Positions 7,632 through 15,179 of a stretch of DNA of 24,927 bases are shown piece by piece; position 1 is the stretch's first letter; every line of letters begins with the position of its first letter. Source of the DNA: Microbacteriaceae bacterium (GTDB taxonomy: Bacteria > Actinomycetota > Actinomycetes > Actinomycetales > Microbacteriaceae); NCBI GenBank assembly GCA_947452355.1, contig CANGCU010000002.1, positions 1-24,927 of the forward strand, given 5' to 3'. Position numbers and translations under genes: made by a program. Below the pieces are notes generated by a model that ran no database searches, had not been told where the DNA came from, and saw only the letters and a list, made by a program, of their open reading frames with translations.

Positions 7632-7637
7632 TATTCT
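7632..7637 (+). promoter_or_regulatory. -10 hexamer of a leaderless tatB promoter
   Basis: TATTCT lies 6 bases before the tatB ATG. The spacer AGGCGT contains only a weak purine run that is too close to serve as a ribosome site, so a leaderless transcript is expected. Confidence 0.5.
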
Positions 7638-7643
7638 AGGCGT

Positions 7644-7997
7644 ATGTCGTTCGGCCTCACCATCGAGAAACTCTTCCTCATCGGATTGGTCGCACTTTTT
7701 GTCGTTGGCCCCGACCGTCTTCCCACCTATGCGGCGCAGTTTGCCCGATTGGTCACGCGCCTGCGTGACCTTGCACGGGGTGCGGAGGTTCGGTTGAAAG
7801 AGGAACTCGGTGACGATTCGATCGAGGAATTGAAAAAACTTGATCCGCGCCAATACGACCCGCGCCGTATCGTGCGGGATGTCTTGTCCAGTGAACCTGA
7901 GGCTGTCACACCGACAACGTCGGCCCCACCACACAAGCCCGCGGTGAAAAGGAAAAAAGCGACGTCCGTGACGCCGTTCGACGGTGAGTCGACCTAA
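7644..7997 (+). CDS. tatB: Sec-independent (twin-arginine) translocase subunit TatB
   Basis: A 117-residue protein with the TatA/B architecture. It has a short N-terminal membrane helix at about residues 8-20 beginning with E8, then a GPDRLP hinge, an amphipathic helix at about 24-50, and a charged disordered tail. TatB works with TatC as the receptor that binds folded precursors with twin-arginine signals. E8 and the LP after the Gly-Pro hinge favour TatB over TatA. The frame extends upstream, but the ATG at 7644 gives the family N terminus MSFGLTIEKL and sits 6 bases after a -10 box. tatA and tatC are not in the window. Its TAA overlaps the stop codon of the convergent downstream gene. Confidence 0.9.
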   Translation: MSFGLTIEKLFLIGLVALFVVGPDRLPTYAAQFARLVTRLRDLARGAEVRLKEELGDDSIEELKKLDPRQYDPRRIVRDVLSSEPEAVTPTTSAPPHKPAVKRKKATSVTPFDGEST

Positions 7998-8488
7998 CTG
8001 GTTTCGCGCGGGGCTTCGGCGAGCGCTCGTTTTGCGGCATCCTTTGTTCCCGTTGGGACGATGACCTCGTATCGCGATGCAAGCACCTGTTGGACACTAG
8101 AAAAATCGTGACGGCGCCGGCGAAGGGCATACATGCCGAGAGAAATAAGCATTCCGACACCCGCACCGATAGCAACGACGGCGGGAAGAACTATCGTCGA
8201 CGTTGAATCGCCGATAACGCTGAACATGAGGCTGAAGAACAATCCGAACCAGGCGCCGTTTAACGCTCCACGGAGCGCGACGCGGGCGTAGGTGAGCCGG
8301 CCGGTGACGCGTTCGATGGTGATGAGGTCACGACCGATGATCGCGATGTCGGTGACGCTGTAACCCGCATGGGCAAGTCGGTTGACGACCGATTGGGCTT
8401 CCGCATAAGAGTCGCTTGACGCGAGAACGTCCCCTCGGGGGACCTCGGGTGATGGGCCGCGACGGCGGAAGGGGTTAGGAGTCGACAC
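7994..8488 (-). CDS. YflT-like (general stress protein 17M) membrane protein
   Basis: A 164-residue protein. Residues about 20-65 form a YflT/GSP17M-like domain: it starts VLASSDSYAEAQSVVNRLAHAGYSV and continues with DIAIIGRDL, a small alpha/beta fold seen in general stress proteins. Two membrane segments follow at about 73-92 and 99-121. After a basic RRRRHD stretch, a C-terminal part carries SRYEVIVPTG. The start codon is GTG, 6 bases after a GAGAAT -10-like box. It diverges from the MgtE_N/CBS gene across only 36 bases, so the two may share regulation. The molecular role is unknown. Its stop overlaps the tatB stop by four bases, CTAA. Confidence 0.82.
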   Translation of the reverse strand: MSTPNPFRRRGPSPEVPRGDVLASSDSYAEAQSVVNRLAHAGYSVTDIAIIGRDLITIERVTGRLTYARVALRGALNGAWFGLFFSLMFSVIGDSTSTIVLPAVVAIGAGVGMLISLGMYALRRRRHDFSSVQQVLASRYEVIVPTGTKDAAKRALAEAPRETS

Positions 8489-8494
8489 GTCCCC

Positions 8495-8500
8495 ATTCTC
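8495..8500 (-). promoter_or_regulatory. -10 hexamer of the YflT-like gene, leaderless
   Basis: On the minus strand GAGAAT is followed by the 6-base spacer GGGGAC and then the GTG start. It is less canonical than the others because of the initial G. Confidence 0.4.
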
Positions 8501-8512
8501 TCACCCCGCGAG

Positions 8513-8518
8513 TACGCT
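8513..8518 (+). promoter_or_regulatory. -10 hexamer of the MgtE_N/CBS gene, leaderless
   Basis: TACGCT is followed by the 6-base spacer GGAGAC and the ATG. The GGAG is only 2 bases from the ATG, too close for ribosome binding. It shares the TAnGCTGGAG form with three other promoters in the window. Confidence 0.5.
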
Positions 8519-8524
8519 GGAGAC

Positions 8525-9781
8525 ATGAGCTCGACGCGCGTATACGTAGCCCGTCTCGCGGGGTGTGCGGTCTTTGACCCGCTCGGCGATCGGGTCGGTC
8601 GCGTGCGCGATGTGGTGGTGTCCTACCGCACGAGTGGCGCACCGGTAGTCGTCGGTTTGACGGTCGAAATCCCCGGTCGACGACGAGTTTTCTTGTCCAT
8701 CAACCGCGTCGTCAGCATTCGGCCCGGACAGATCTTGACCACCGGAATCATCAACATGCGCCGGTTCGAGCAACGCGGTGGCGAGGTTCGGGTATTCGCC
8801 GAATTGATTGGCCGTTCCATGGACTTTCGCGATGGAACCGGTTCGAGCATCATCGAAGACATCGCGATTGAAAGCGATGCGAACGGCGAATGGAGCGTTT
8901 CGCAGTTGTACTTGCGTCGGGCGAAGGCGGGATCGCTGTTCGGAAAAGGTCAGACCGTCTTTGCGCGGTGGGAAGACGTCACACCGTCCGGTGCGACCGG
9001 TGAGTCTCAGAGCGCCGAGCACCTCATCGCCGCGTATTCCGAACTGCACCCCGTTGACCTTGCGGCGTCCATTCTTGACCTACCGGACGACCGACGAATT
9101 GAGGTTGCCGAAGAGCTATCCGACGAGCGTCTCGCAGACGCTCTAGAAGAGATGCCGGAAACGGAACAGATCGAGATTCTCGCGGGGATGGACGATGAGC
9201 GGGTTGCCGACGTCCTTGACAACATGGAACCGGATGACGCAGCCGACCTGCTCGCGCAATTGCCGTCGGACCGTTCGGAACAGATCCTTGACCTCATGGA
9301 TCCCGAAGAAGCCGACGACGTTCGATTCTTGTTGTCCTACGAACCCGACACGGCGGGTGGGCTCATGTCCACTGAGCCGATCATCGTTTCAGCGGAAACG
9401 ACGGTCGCCGAGGGGCTCGCCATGATTCGCCGAAACGAAATTACGCCGGCAATGGCGGCCTCGGTCTGTGTGACTCTTCCGCCGTTCGAGTCGCCGACCG
9501 GCCGTTTTCTCGGTATCGTTCATTTCCAGAGGATGTTGCGGCACCCTCCGCAGACACAACTCGGCACGATTCTCGACACGGGCGCGGACCCGCTGCTCGA
9601 TGTCACACCTCTCGGTGAAGTCGCGCGAACGTTTGCGAGCTATAACCTGGTCTCTTTGCCCGTCGTTGATGACCAACAAAGACTGTTGGGCGTTGTCACC
9701 GTTGACGACGTGCTCGACCACATGTTGCCGGAGGACTGGCGAAACCCTTATTACGAGAATGAACGGACGAACGGAGCGTGA
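8525..9781 (+). CDS. PRC-barrel / MgtE N-terminal / CBS domain protein (soluble)
   Basis: A 418-residue protein without membrane segments. Residues about 1-80 and 85-160 look like two PRC-barrel-type beta domains, the first carrying VFDPLGDRVGRVRDVVV. Residues about 170-280 are an MgtE N-terminal superhelix of short repeats such as LSDERLADALEEMP and MDDERVADVLDNMEPDDAADLL. Residues about 285-410 hold a CBS pair, with FLGIVHFQRML and LLGVVTVDDVLDHMLPEDW. In the magnesium channel MgtE the N and CBS domains sense cytoplasmic Mg2+, but the channel domain is missing here. A sensory or regulatory role is likely; the partner is unknown. From memory Rv1232c has this architecture. The DUF1003 gene follows after 3 bases, so the two are surely cotranscribed. 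Confidence 0.88.
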   Translation: MSSTRVYVARLAGCAVFDPLGDRVGRVRDVVVSYRTSGAPVVVGLTVEIPGRRRVFLSINRVVSIRPGQILTTGIINMRRFEQRGGEVRVFAELIGRSMDFRDGTGSSIIEDIAIESDANGEWSVSQLYLRRAKAGSLFGKGQTVFARWEDVTPSGATGESQSAEHLIAAYSELHPVDLAASILDLPDDRRIEVAEELSDERLADALEEMPETEQIEILAGMDDERVADVLDNMEPDDAADLLAQLPSDRSEQILDLMDPEEADDVRFLLSYEPDTAGGLMSTEPIIVSAETTVAEGLAMIRRNEITPAMAASVCVTLPPFESPTGRFLGIVHFQRMLRHPPQTQLGTILDTGADPLLDVTPLGEVARTFASYNLVSLPVVDDQQRLLGVVTVDDVLDHMLPEDWRNPYYENERTNGA

Positions 9782-9784
9782 GCC

Positions 9785-10324
9785 ATGGAGAAGCAGACAC
9801 CCAAGTCGACGACCGCGCGCGTCCGTCGTCGTTCCGTCACGGTTGATGAACAGCTCAACGCGCCCAAGGGGCTTCGTCCGACGCTGACGCGCCGGTCAAG
9901 CGATCGGTTTGGTCGTTTTACCGAGGACGTTGCGCGCGCAATGGGCACGCCGTGGTTTCTGATTGGGCTGTCGGTTTTCGTCGTTTTGTGGATGACCTAC
10001 AACTCGTTGATGCCAATGGCGTTCCGTTTCGACTCCGCGGATATCGGGTTCACCGCGCTTACGCTCATCCTGTCGCTCCAAGCGTCGTATGCCGCGCCAC
10101 TCATCCTGTTGGCACAGAACCGTCAGGACGATCGCGACCGAGTCGGAATGGAACAGGACCGACAGCGAGCCGAGCGGAACCTTGCCGACACCGAATACCT
10201 TGCTCGTGAGGTGGTTGCGTTGCGGCTCGCGATCAAGGACGTCGCGACGAAGGACTTCATTCGTTCAGAATTGCGTGCGCTGCTCGAGGAACTCGACAAC
10301 TCGACCACCAATGACAAGTCCTGA
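9785..10324 (+). CDS. DUF1003 family membrane protein
   Basis: A 179-residue protein with a basic N-terminal region and two membrane segments, at about residues 55-73 (TPWFLIGLSVFVVLWMTYN) and 88-110 (FTALTLILSLQASYAAPLIL). A charged coiled-coil-like helix rich in QNRQDDRDR follows at about 111-150. This is the DUF1003 pattern; the function is not known. It starts 3 bases after the MgtE_N/CBS gene and its 3' end overlaps mrp by 14 bases, so the three form one operon. A role as membrane partner of the soluble CBS protein is inference from this tight and, as far as I recall, conserved linkage. Confidence 0.9.
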   Translation: MEKQTPKSTTARVRRRSVTVDEQLNAPKGLRPTLTRRSSDRFGRFTEDVARAMGTPWFLIGLSVFVVLWMTYNSLMPMAFRFDSADIGFTALTLILSLQASYAAPLILLAQNRQDDRDRVGMEQDRQRAERNLADTEYLAREVVALRLAIKDVATKDFIRSELRALLEELDNSTTNDKS

Positions 10325-11405
10325 GGCCGTCAGAACCGCTGTCGGTGCGGTGATTGACCCCGAGTTGCGTCGTTCGCTCGGTGAACTCGGAATGGTTGAC
10401 GCGGTTGACATCGACGGGACGATTGCACACATCACAATCCTGTTGACCATCGAAGGGTGCCCGAAGCGAACCGAAATTGATGCGGAGGTGCGGACTGCGG
10501 CGCTCGCCGTTGACGGTATCGAGTCGGTTAACTTGACGATGGGAGTCATGAGTGAAGAGGCGCGAAAAGCGCTGTCGAAAAACCTGCACGGTGGGCGGAC
10601 GGCCGAGGACAGGTTCGGACCAAAATCCCTGATTCGCGTCATCGCTGTGTCGAGCGGTAAGGGCGGCGTGGGCAAATCGACGGTTGCCGCGAATCTTGCG
10701 GTGGCTCTCGCACGCCGTGGGCAGAAGGTCGGATTACTCGATGCGGACGTTCACGGGTTTTCCATTCCGGGTCTGCTCGGAATAGCGGACGAAAAGCCGA
10801 CAAAAGTGGAAGACATGATTCTTCCGCCACGGGCGTTCGACGTGGGCGTCATTTCGATCGGAATGTTTGTTGACCCACACACGCCGGTGTCGTGGCGCGG
10901 ACCAATGATGCACCGGACAATCAATCAGTTTCTCGCCGACGTCTATTTCGGCGACATCGACACTCTCGTGTGCGATCTCCCGCCGGGTACCGGAGATGTC
11001 GCGATTTCCCTTGGCCAACTCGTTCCGACCGCCGACGTGATTGTCGTCACGACCCCACAGTCGAGCGCGAGTGACATCGCCGAGCGTTCCGGGCTCGTTG
11101 CACGGCAACTCGGTCAACGGGTGATTGGAGTCGTCGAAAACATGTCGGATTGGGTCGACTCAGAGGGTGTTGAACACTCGATGTTTGGAACCGGCGGCGG
11201 TGCCGATGTCGCGTCGCGTCTGGGAGTTCCGCTGTTGGGGGCCGTCCCCTTGACTCCGTCGGTAATCTCTGCGGGGAACAACGGTATGCCCGTTGCGCTG
11301 GGCCACCCGAGCGACCCTGCGGCGATTGCGCTGGAGGGTGTTGTCGACGCCGTCATTGCGTCGGCACCTTCCCGCGGGAACACCTCGATTCCGCTGTCCG
11401 TTTAG
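10311..11405 (+). CDS. mrp: Mrp/ApbC/NBP35-family iron-sulfur carrier ATPase
   Basis: A 364-residue P-loop protein of the Mrp/ApbC family, implicated in carrying or inserting iron-sulfur clusters in the cytoplasm. An N-terminal MIP18/DUF59-like domain (about residues 1-80) is followed by the deviant Walker A motif GKGGVGKS at 116-123. Further downstream come LLDADVHGFSIP, the CDLPPGTGD switch II region and TTPQ. The start is the ATG at 10311, since it gives an intact DUF59 domain (MTSPEAVRTAVGAVIDPELR). It overlaps DUF1003 by 14 bases in another frame, implying coupled translation. The C-terminal CxxC that binds the bridging cluster in ApbC is not seen after GVVENMSDW; actinobacterial homologues, as I remember them, also lack it. 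Confidence 0.93.
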   Translation: MTSPEAVRTAVGAVIDPELRRSLGELGMVDAVDIDGTIAHITILLTIEGCPKRTEIDAEVRTAALAVDGIESVNLTMGVMSEEARKALSKNLHGGRTAEDRFGPKSLIRVIAVSSGKGGVGKSTVAANLAVALARRGQKVGLLDADVHGFSIPGLLGIADEKPTKVEDMILPPRAFDVGVISIGMFVDPHTPVSWRGPMMHRTINQFLADVYFGDIDTLVCDLPPGTGDVAISLGQLVPTADVIVVTTPQSSASDIAERSGLVARQLGQRVIGVVENMSDWVDSEGVEHSMFGTGGGADVASRLGVPLLGAVPLTPSVISAGNNGMPVALGHPSDPAAIALEGVVDAVIASAPSRGNTSIPLSV

Positions 11406-12853
11406 GAGAGCCGCGTGACCCACGCTTCGACCGCATCAGCGGTTCGGGGGATGCTCGATGACATGTTTTCCGCACCGTTCGCTGTGACGAGAATGTTGTC
11501 TTCGATGCGAACACCGATTCCCCGGAAGTGTTCGGGGACCGTGAGATCGTCGATTTGGAAATACAAGCCCGGTTCAATCGTGAACACCATGCCCTCGAGG
11601 ACGACACCGTCCTTGTAGAACTCGCGCCGCGCCTGCGGGCAATCGTGAACGTCGAGCCCGAGGTGGTGGGACGTGCCGTGAATCATGTAGCGACGGTGGT
11701 GTTGCCCTTCGTCACCGAGTGATTCCGCGAGCGTGACGGGGAGGAAACCCCACTCCGCGACGTGGCGAGCGATGACGGCCATCGCGGCGGCATGAACGTC
11801 GCGGAAGATGATTCCGGGTTTGACGATGGAGAACGCGGCGTCCGCCGCTTCACGAACCGCCTCGTACACGAGGCGCTGGGTTTCGGAAAACGTTCCGCTG
11901 ACGGGAAACGTTCGGGTGATGTCGGCCGTGTACAGGCTTTCGACCTCGACCCCGGCATCCATGAGAACGAGATCACCGTCTCGCACTGGACCGTCGTTTC
12001 TCGTCCAGTGGAGGTAACACGCGTTTGCACCGGCCGCGGCGATGGTTTCGTACCCGACGAAATTTCCGTCCGCGCGAGCGCGGCGATTGAAGGTGCCTTC
12101 GATGAGACGTTCGCCCCGGGGATGAGCCCTGACCTCGCCCATCGACGACAGGACATCGTCGAACCCTTGAGCGGTGGCTGCGATGGCGCGTCGAATTTCG
12201 GCGATCTCAAATTCGTCTTTGACCAGACGCTGTTCGCTCTGGAATTGCGCGAGTTCTGCGTCGCGCGTGTCACCCGCGCCGCGTCGCCCATCGAGCTCGG
12301 TCGTGATGGCGACGTCAGCCTCGCGGAGGATGACCCAATTGGAATCGGCCTGTTGGAGGAGTTCGTCGAAATCAGACAATGACCGCGTCGCCACGCCCAG
12401 TTCGGCCGCAACGTGCTCGGGCGTCGGACGCGGGCCAACCCAGAATTCGCCGATATCGGCGTTCGAATAGAACTCCTGCGTTCCGCGACCGGCGGGGAAG
12501 CGGAAAAACACGGTCGCATCATGTCCGTCGCCATTCGGAGTAAGCACCAGAACCGAGTCGGGCACCGTGTCGGAACCCCAGCCGGTGTAATAGGAAAAGG
12601 CCGAGTGCGCGCGATAGGGGTGGAACGTGTCGTACGACCGGGAAATCATCGGTCCAGCGGGGAGGACAACGGTGTTGCCTTCGAACGCGGCGGACAACAC
12701 GTCACGACGTCGAGCACACCACGAACCCTGTTCCCGTTGCGTCGGATCGAGGGCGGGGGTGTCCGCCCAGTTCCCCGAGATATACGTGTGGAACGCCGAA
12801 TTCTGCGGAGTCGTCGATCGGTTGGCGTTGCGGGTCACGGCGTCGTCAGTCAT
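11402..12853 (-). CDS. pepP: Xaa-Pro aminopeptidase, peptidase M24B
   Basis: A 483-residue two-domain creatinase/aminopeptidase-fold enzyme that removes an N-terminal residue preceding proline. The N-terminal half (about 1-200) is the AMP_N domain, with HPYRAHSAFSYYTGW. The catalytic half holds the five metal ligands: two aspartates in LMDAGVEVESLYTADITRTFP, the histidine region HGTSHHLGLDVHD, a glutamate in FTIEPGLYF and a glutamate in VRIEDNILV. The frame is open further upstream to 12952, but that would run into the divergent PHP gene. The ATG at 12853 sits 6 bases after a CAGACT box and gives the expected length. Its stop overlaps the mrp stop by four bases. Confidence 0.93.
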   Translation of the reverse strand: MTDDAVTRNANRSTTPQNSAFHTYISGNWADTPALDPTQREQGSWCARRRDVLSAAFEGNTVVLPAGPMISRSYDTFHPYRAHSAFSYYTGWGSDTVPDSVLVLTPNGDGHDATVFFRFPAGRGTQEFYSNADIGEFWVGPRPTPEHVAAELGVATRSLSDFDELLQQADSNWVILREADVAITTELDGRRGAGDTRDAELAQFQSEQRLVKDEFEIAEIRRAIAATAQGFDDVLSSMGEVRAHPRGERLIEGTFNRRARADGNFVGYETIAAAGANACYLHWTRNDGPVRDGDLVLMDAGVEVESLYTADITRTFPVSGTFSETQRLVYEAVREAADAAFSIVKPGIIFRDVHAAAMAVIARHVAEWGFLPVTLAESLGDEGQHHRRYMIHGTSHHLGLDVHDCPQARREFYKDGVVLEGMVFTIEPGLYFQIDDLTVPEHFRGIGVRIEDNILVTANGAENMSSSIPRTADAVEAWVTRLS

Positions 12854-12859
12854 GCCGAC

Positions 12860-12865
12860 AGTCTG
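12860..12865 (-). promoter_or_regulatory. -10 hexamer of a leaderless pepP promoter
   Basis: On the minus strand CAGACT is followed by GTCGGC and the ATG at 12853. It fixes the choice of the shorter start and lies in the 38-base divergent gap to the PHP gene. Confidence 0.5.
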
Positions 12866-12879
12866 CCACGCCGTGAAAC

Positions 12880-12885
12880 TATGCT
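12880..12885 (+). promoter_or_regulatory. -10 hexamer of a leaderless PHP-gene promoter
   Basis: TATGCT is followed by GGAGTA and the ATG at 12892. CCGACA at 12855-12860 is a possible -35, with a long 19-base spacer that overlaps the opposing pepP -10. Confidence 0.6.
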
Positions 12886-12891
12886 GGAGTA

Positions 12892-13779
12892 ATGACATCG
12901 CCACGCATTGACCTTCACTTGCACTCGACTTTTTCAGACGGGGTCGAAACACCGACTCACGTCATGGAGGTTGCGAAATCACAGGGGCTAGATATCGTCT
13001 CGTTGACGGACCACGACACCACGGCGGGATGGGACGAGGCACGAGAGGCGTGTGCACGACTGGGGATGACCTTCGTGCCCGGCATCGAATTTTCGGCGAA
13101 GGTGGACGGGGACTCCGTCCACCTTTTGGGGTACCTCGTCGACCCCACCAACGCGGAACTTCTCGACGAGTCGGGAAAAACCAAAGACGATCGATTGTGG
13201 CGATTCGAATCCATGGTGGCCAAGATCGGCGCTGACGTCGCGGGGCTGACCCTTGACTTTGTCTATTCCTTTCACACGGACGGTGGAACTCTCGGGCGAC
13301 CCACCATTGCGCGAGCGCTCGTCGAGCTCGGCGTTGTCGCGACAGTGAGTGAAGCCTTCGAGGAGATTTTGGCCCCCGACAACGACAAGTATTTTGTTGG
13401 ACATTACGCCCCCACGATCGAACGCGCAATCGAGGTCGTGGTGGCCGCGGGCGGCGTACCCGTGTTCGCTCACCCGTGGACGGCGGATCGAGCGTCACTC
13501 GCGCGTCCCGACCTCACGGACGGTGAAATCGACGCCAAATTCGGTGCTCTGGTTGAGCGTGGACTTGCGGGACTCGAAGTTCACCACGAAGAGAACACCC
13601 CGTTCGGTCGCGAACGGCTCACGGCGATTGCGGCGAAATACGACCTCATCATTACCGGATCAAGCGATTATCACGGCGACGGTATGAAACCCGTTCTCCC
13701 CGGCGCACACACGACGGCTCCCGAAATGTTCGAGCGCATCGCTACTGCGGGAACCGGTTCGCCTATCGAGTGGGCGTAA
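12892..13779 (+). CDS. PHP-domain metal-dependent phosphoesterase
   Basis: A 295-residue PHP phosphoesterase similar to the YciV/TrpH group, whose studied members hydrolyse 3',5'-nucleoside bisphosphates and trim RNA 5' ends. Metal ligands are visible in order: H9 and H11 in DLHLHST, D16, H41 in LTDHDT, E66 in GIEFSA and H77 in VHLLGY. FAHPW and the C-terminal SSDYHGD follow. That is the complete set for a trinuclear PHP site. It appears monocistronic from a leaderless promoter, and it converges with the DEAD-box gene across 13 bases with no terminator. The substrate is inferred from the family, not seen. Confidence 0.9.
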   Translation: MTSPRIDLHLHSTFSDGVETPTHVMEVAKSQGLDIVSLTDHDTTAGWDEAREACARLGMTFVPGIEFSAKVDGDSVHLLGYLVDPTNAELLDESGKTKDDRLWRFESMVAKIGADVAGLTLDFVYSFHTDGGTLGRPTIARALVELGVVATVSEAFEEILAPDNDKYFVGHYAPTIERAIEVVVAAGGVPVFAHPWTADRASLARPDLTDGEIDAKFGALVERGLAGLEVHHEENTPFGRERLTAIAAKYDLIITGSSDYHGDGMKPVLPGAHTTAPEMFERIATAGTGSPIEWA

Positions 13780-13792
13780 CCGCCCGATTCGT

Positions 13793-15115
13793 CTAGGACG
13801 ACGGCGTGCGTCGACGGTTTCGTTGACGCGGCGCTCCGGCGGGCTTGTCTCCCGACGATGTGCTTGAGTTCGATGGTGAGCCTTGGCGTGCGGGGCGGCT
13901 CGCGGGCTTTTCGGCCCGTGGCGCAGTTGCCGACGCAGCTTTGAGGCGACCTTTCGAACCCTCGGGGATATCGAGGTCGGAAAACAGATGCGGTGACGAC
14001 GAATACGTTTCCGTCGGCTCGAGTGGCAGGTCGAGTGCGCGCGAAATCAGGGCCCACTTGTGCAGGTCAGCCCAATCAACAAACGTGACCGCGATTCCGG
14101 TGCGGCCGGCTCGTCCGGTACGACCGACGCGGTGAAGGTACGCCTTGTCGTCTTCGGGAATCGTGTAGTTGATGACATGGGTGACATCGTCAACGTCGAT
14201 TCCACGGGCTGCGACGTCCGTCGCAATGAGGACGTCTTTCTTGCCCGCCTTGAATGCGGCCATTCCGCGCTCACGTGCCTCTTGGCTCATGTCACCGTGG
14301 ACGGCAACCGCATTGAAACCGCGATCAACGAGTTCCTCTGTCACCTTAGATGCGCTTCGCTTCGTGCGTGTGAAGATGACCGTCTTTCCCCGGCCCGTTG
14401 CCATCAGGATGCGGCCAACCACTTCGTCCTTGTCGAGGTTGTGTGCGCGGTAGATGACGTGTTTGATGTTCGCCTGAGTGAGCCCCTCATCGGGATCGCT
14501 CGCTCGAATGTGGATGGGCTTCGACATGAATCGACGCGCCAGCGCCACGATTGGTCCGGGCATCGTCGCCGAGAACAACATGGTGTGTCGCTTCGCGGGA
14601 GTCTGGGCGAACAGTTTCTCGACGTCGGGGAGGAATCCGAGGTCGAGCATGCGGTCGGCTTCGTCGAGGACCATGATCTCGACATTGGCAAAGGACAGCA
14701 ACTTCTGGCTGGCGAGGTCAAGCAAGCGGCCTGGGGTCCCGACGATAATCTGTGCTCCGGCCTTGATCTTGTCGACCTGTTCCTCGTAGGCCTTGCCACC
14801 GTAAATCGCGGCGACTGTTGTCGAGCGGTTACTCGTGGCGATTTCCATGTCTTCCGTTACTTGAACCGCGAGCTCACGCGTCGGAACGACGATGAGTGCT
14901 TTCACACCGGGAGCCGGATCGAGGCCGAGTTTTTGCACGAGCGGAAGGCCGAAACCGAACGTCTTGCCAGTACCCGTCTTTGCCTGACCAATGATGTCCT
15001 GGCCGGTCAGAGCGAGCGGAATTGTCTGCTCTTGGATAGGGAAAGGCTCGTGGATGCCACGAGCGGCGAGAGCATCGGAGATGTCATCATCGATGCCAAG
15101 ATCACGGAAAGTCAC
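13793..15115 (-). CDS. DEAD-box ATP-dependent RNA helicase
   Basis: A 440-residue RNA helicase that unwinds RNA structures in ribosome assembly or decay. All core motifs are present: the Q motif in IHEPFPIQEQTIP (about 21-33), Walker A AKTGTGKT (45-52), PTREL (78-82), TPGR (127-130), DEAD (151-154) and SAT (182-184). The C-terminal lobe shows VIFTRTK, ATDVAARGIDV and HRVGRTGR. The last 45 residues are basic, Ser/Pro-rich and disordered, a common RNA-binding tail. The start is a GTG giving MTFRDLGIDDD; no ribosome site precedes it, although TAGACT (15143-15148, minus) could be its -10. From memory the neighbour order matches M. tuberculosis rhlE (Rv3211). Confidence 0.94.
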   Translation of the reverse strand: MTFRDLGIDDDISDALAARGIHEPFPIQEQTIPLALTGQDIIGQAKTGTGKTFGFGLPLVQKLGLDPAPGVKALIVVPTRELAVQVTEDMEIATSNRSTTVAAIYGGKAYEEQVDKIKAGAQIIVGTPGRLLDLASQKLLSFANVEIMVLDEADRMLDLGFLPDVEKLFAQTPAKRHTMLFSATMPGPIVALARRFMSKPIHIRASDPDEGLTQANIKHVIYRAHNLDKDEVVGRILMATGRGKTVIFTRTKRSASKVTEELVDRGFNAVAVHGDMSQEARERGMAAFKAGKKDVLIATDVAARGIDVDDVTHVINYTIPEDDKAYLHRVGRTGRAGRTGIAVTFVDWADLHKWALISRALDLPLEPTETYSSSPHLFSDLDIPEGSKGRLKAASATAPRAEKPASRPARQGSPSNSSTSSGDKPAGAPRQRNRRRTPSS

Positions 15116-15167
15116 AAAACACCCAATCGGTTGGTAAATACCAGTCTACTCGCCGTCCGGAACTGCC

Positions 15168-15173
15168 TATGCT
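15168..15173 (+). promoter_or_regulatory. -10 hexamer of the ferritin-fold gene, leaderless
   Basis: TATGCT is followed by GGAGTC and the GTG at 15180. It is nearly identical to the PHP-gene promoter, TATGCTGGAGT. The 64-base gap also holds the start region of the divergent DEAD-box gene. Confidence 0.6.
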
Positions 15174-15179
15174 GGAGTC

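Noticed and set aside
7062..7643. Long N-terminal extension of tatB
   Set aside because: It would lie wholly across the divergent O-methyltransferase gene, and TatB proteins begin just before their membrane helix at the ATG at 7644.
11683..12534. Minus-strand frame of 283 codons within pepP
   Set aside because: Ser/Arg/Pro-rich shift of the real pepP frame, which carries all five metal ligands.
12854..12952. Longer pepP start at 12952 or 12898
   Set aside because: Both overlap the divergent PHP coding sequence, and the added residues are not typical of the family. The start at 12853 has a well-placed -10 box.
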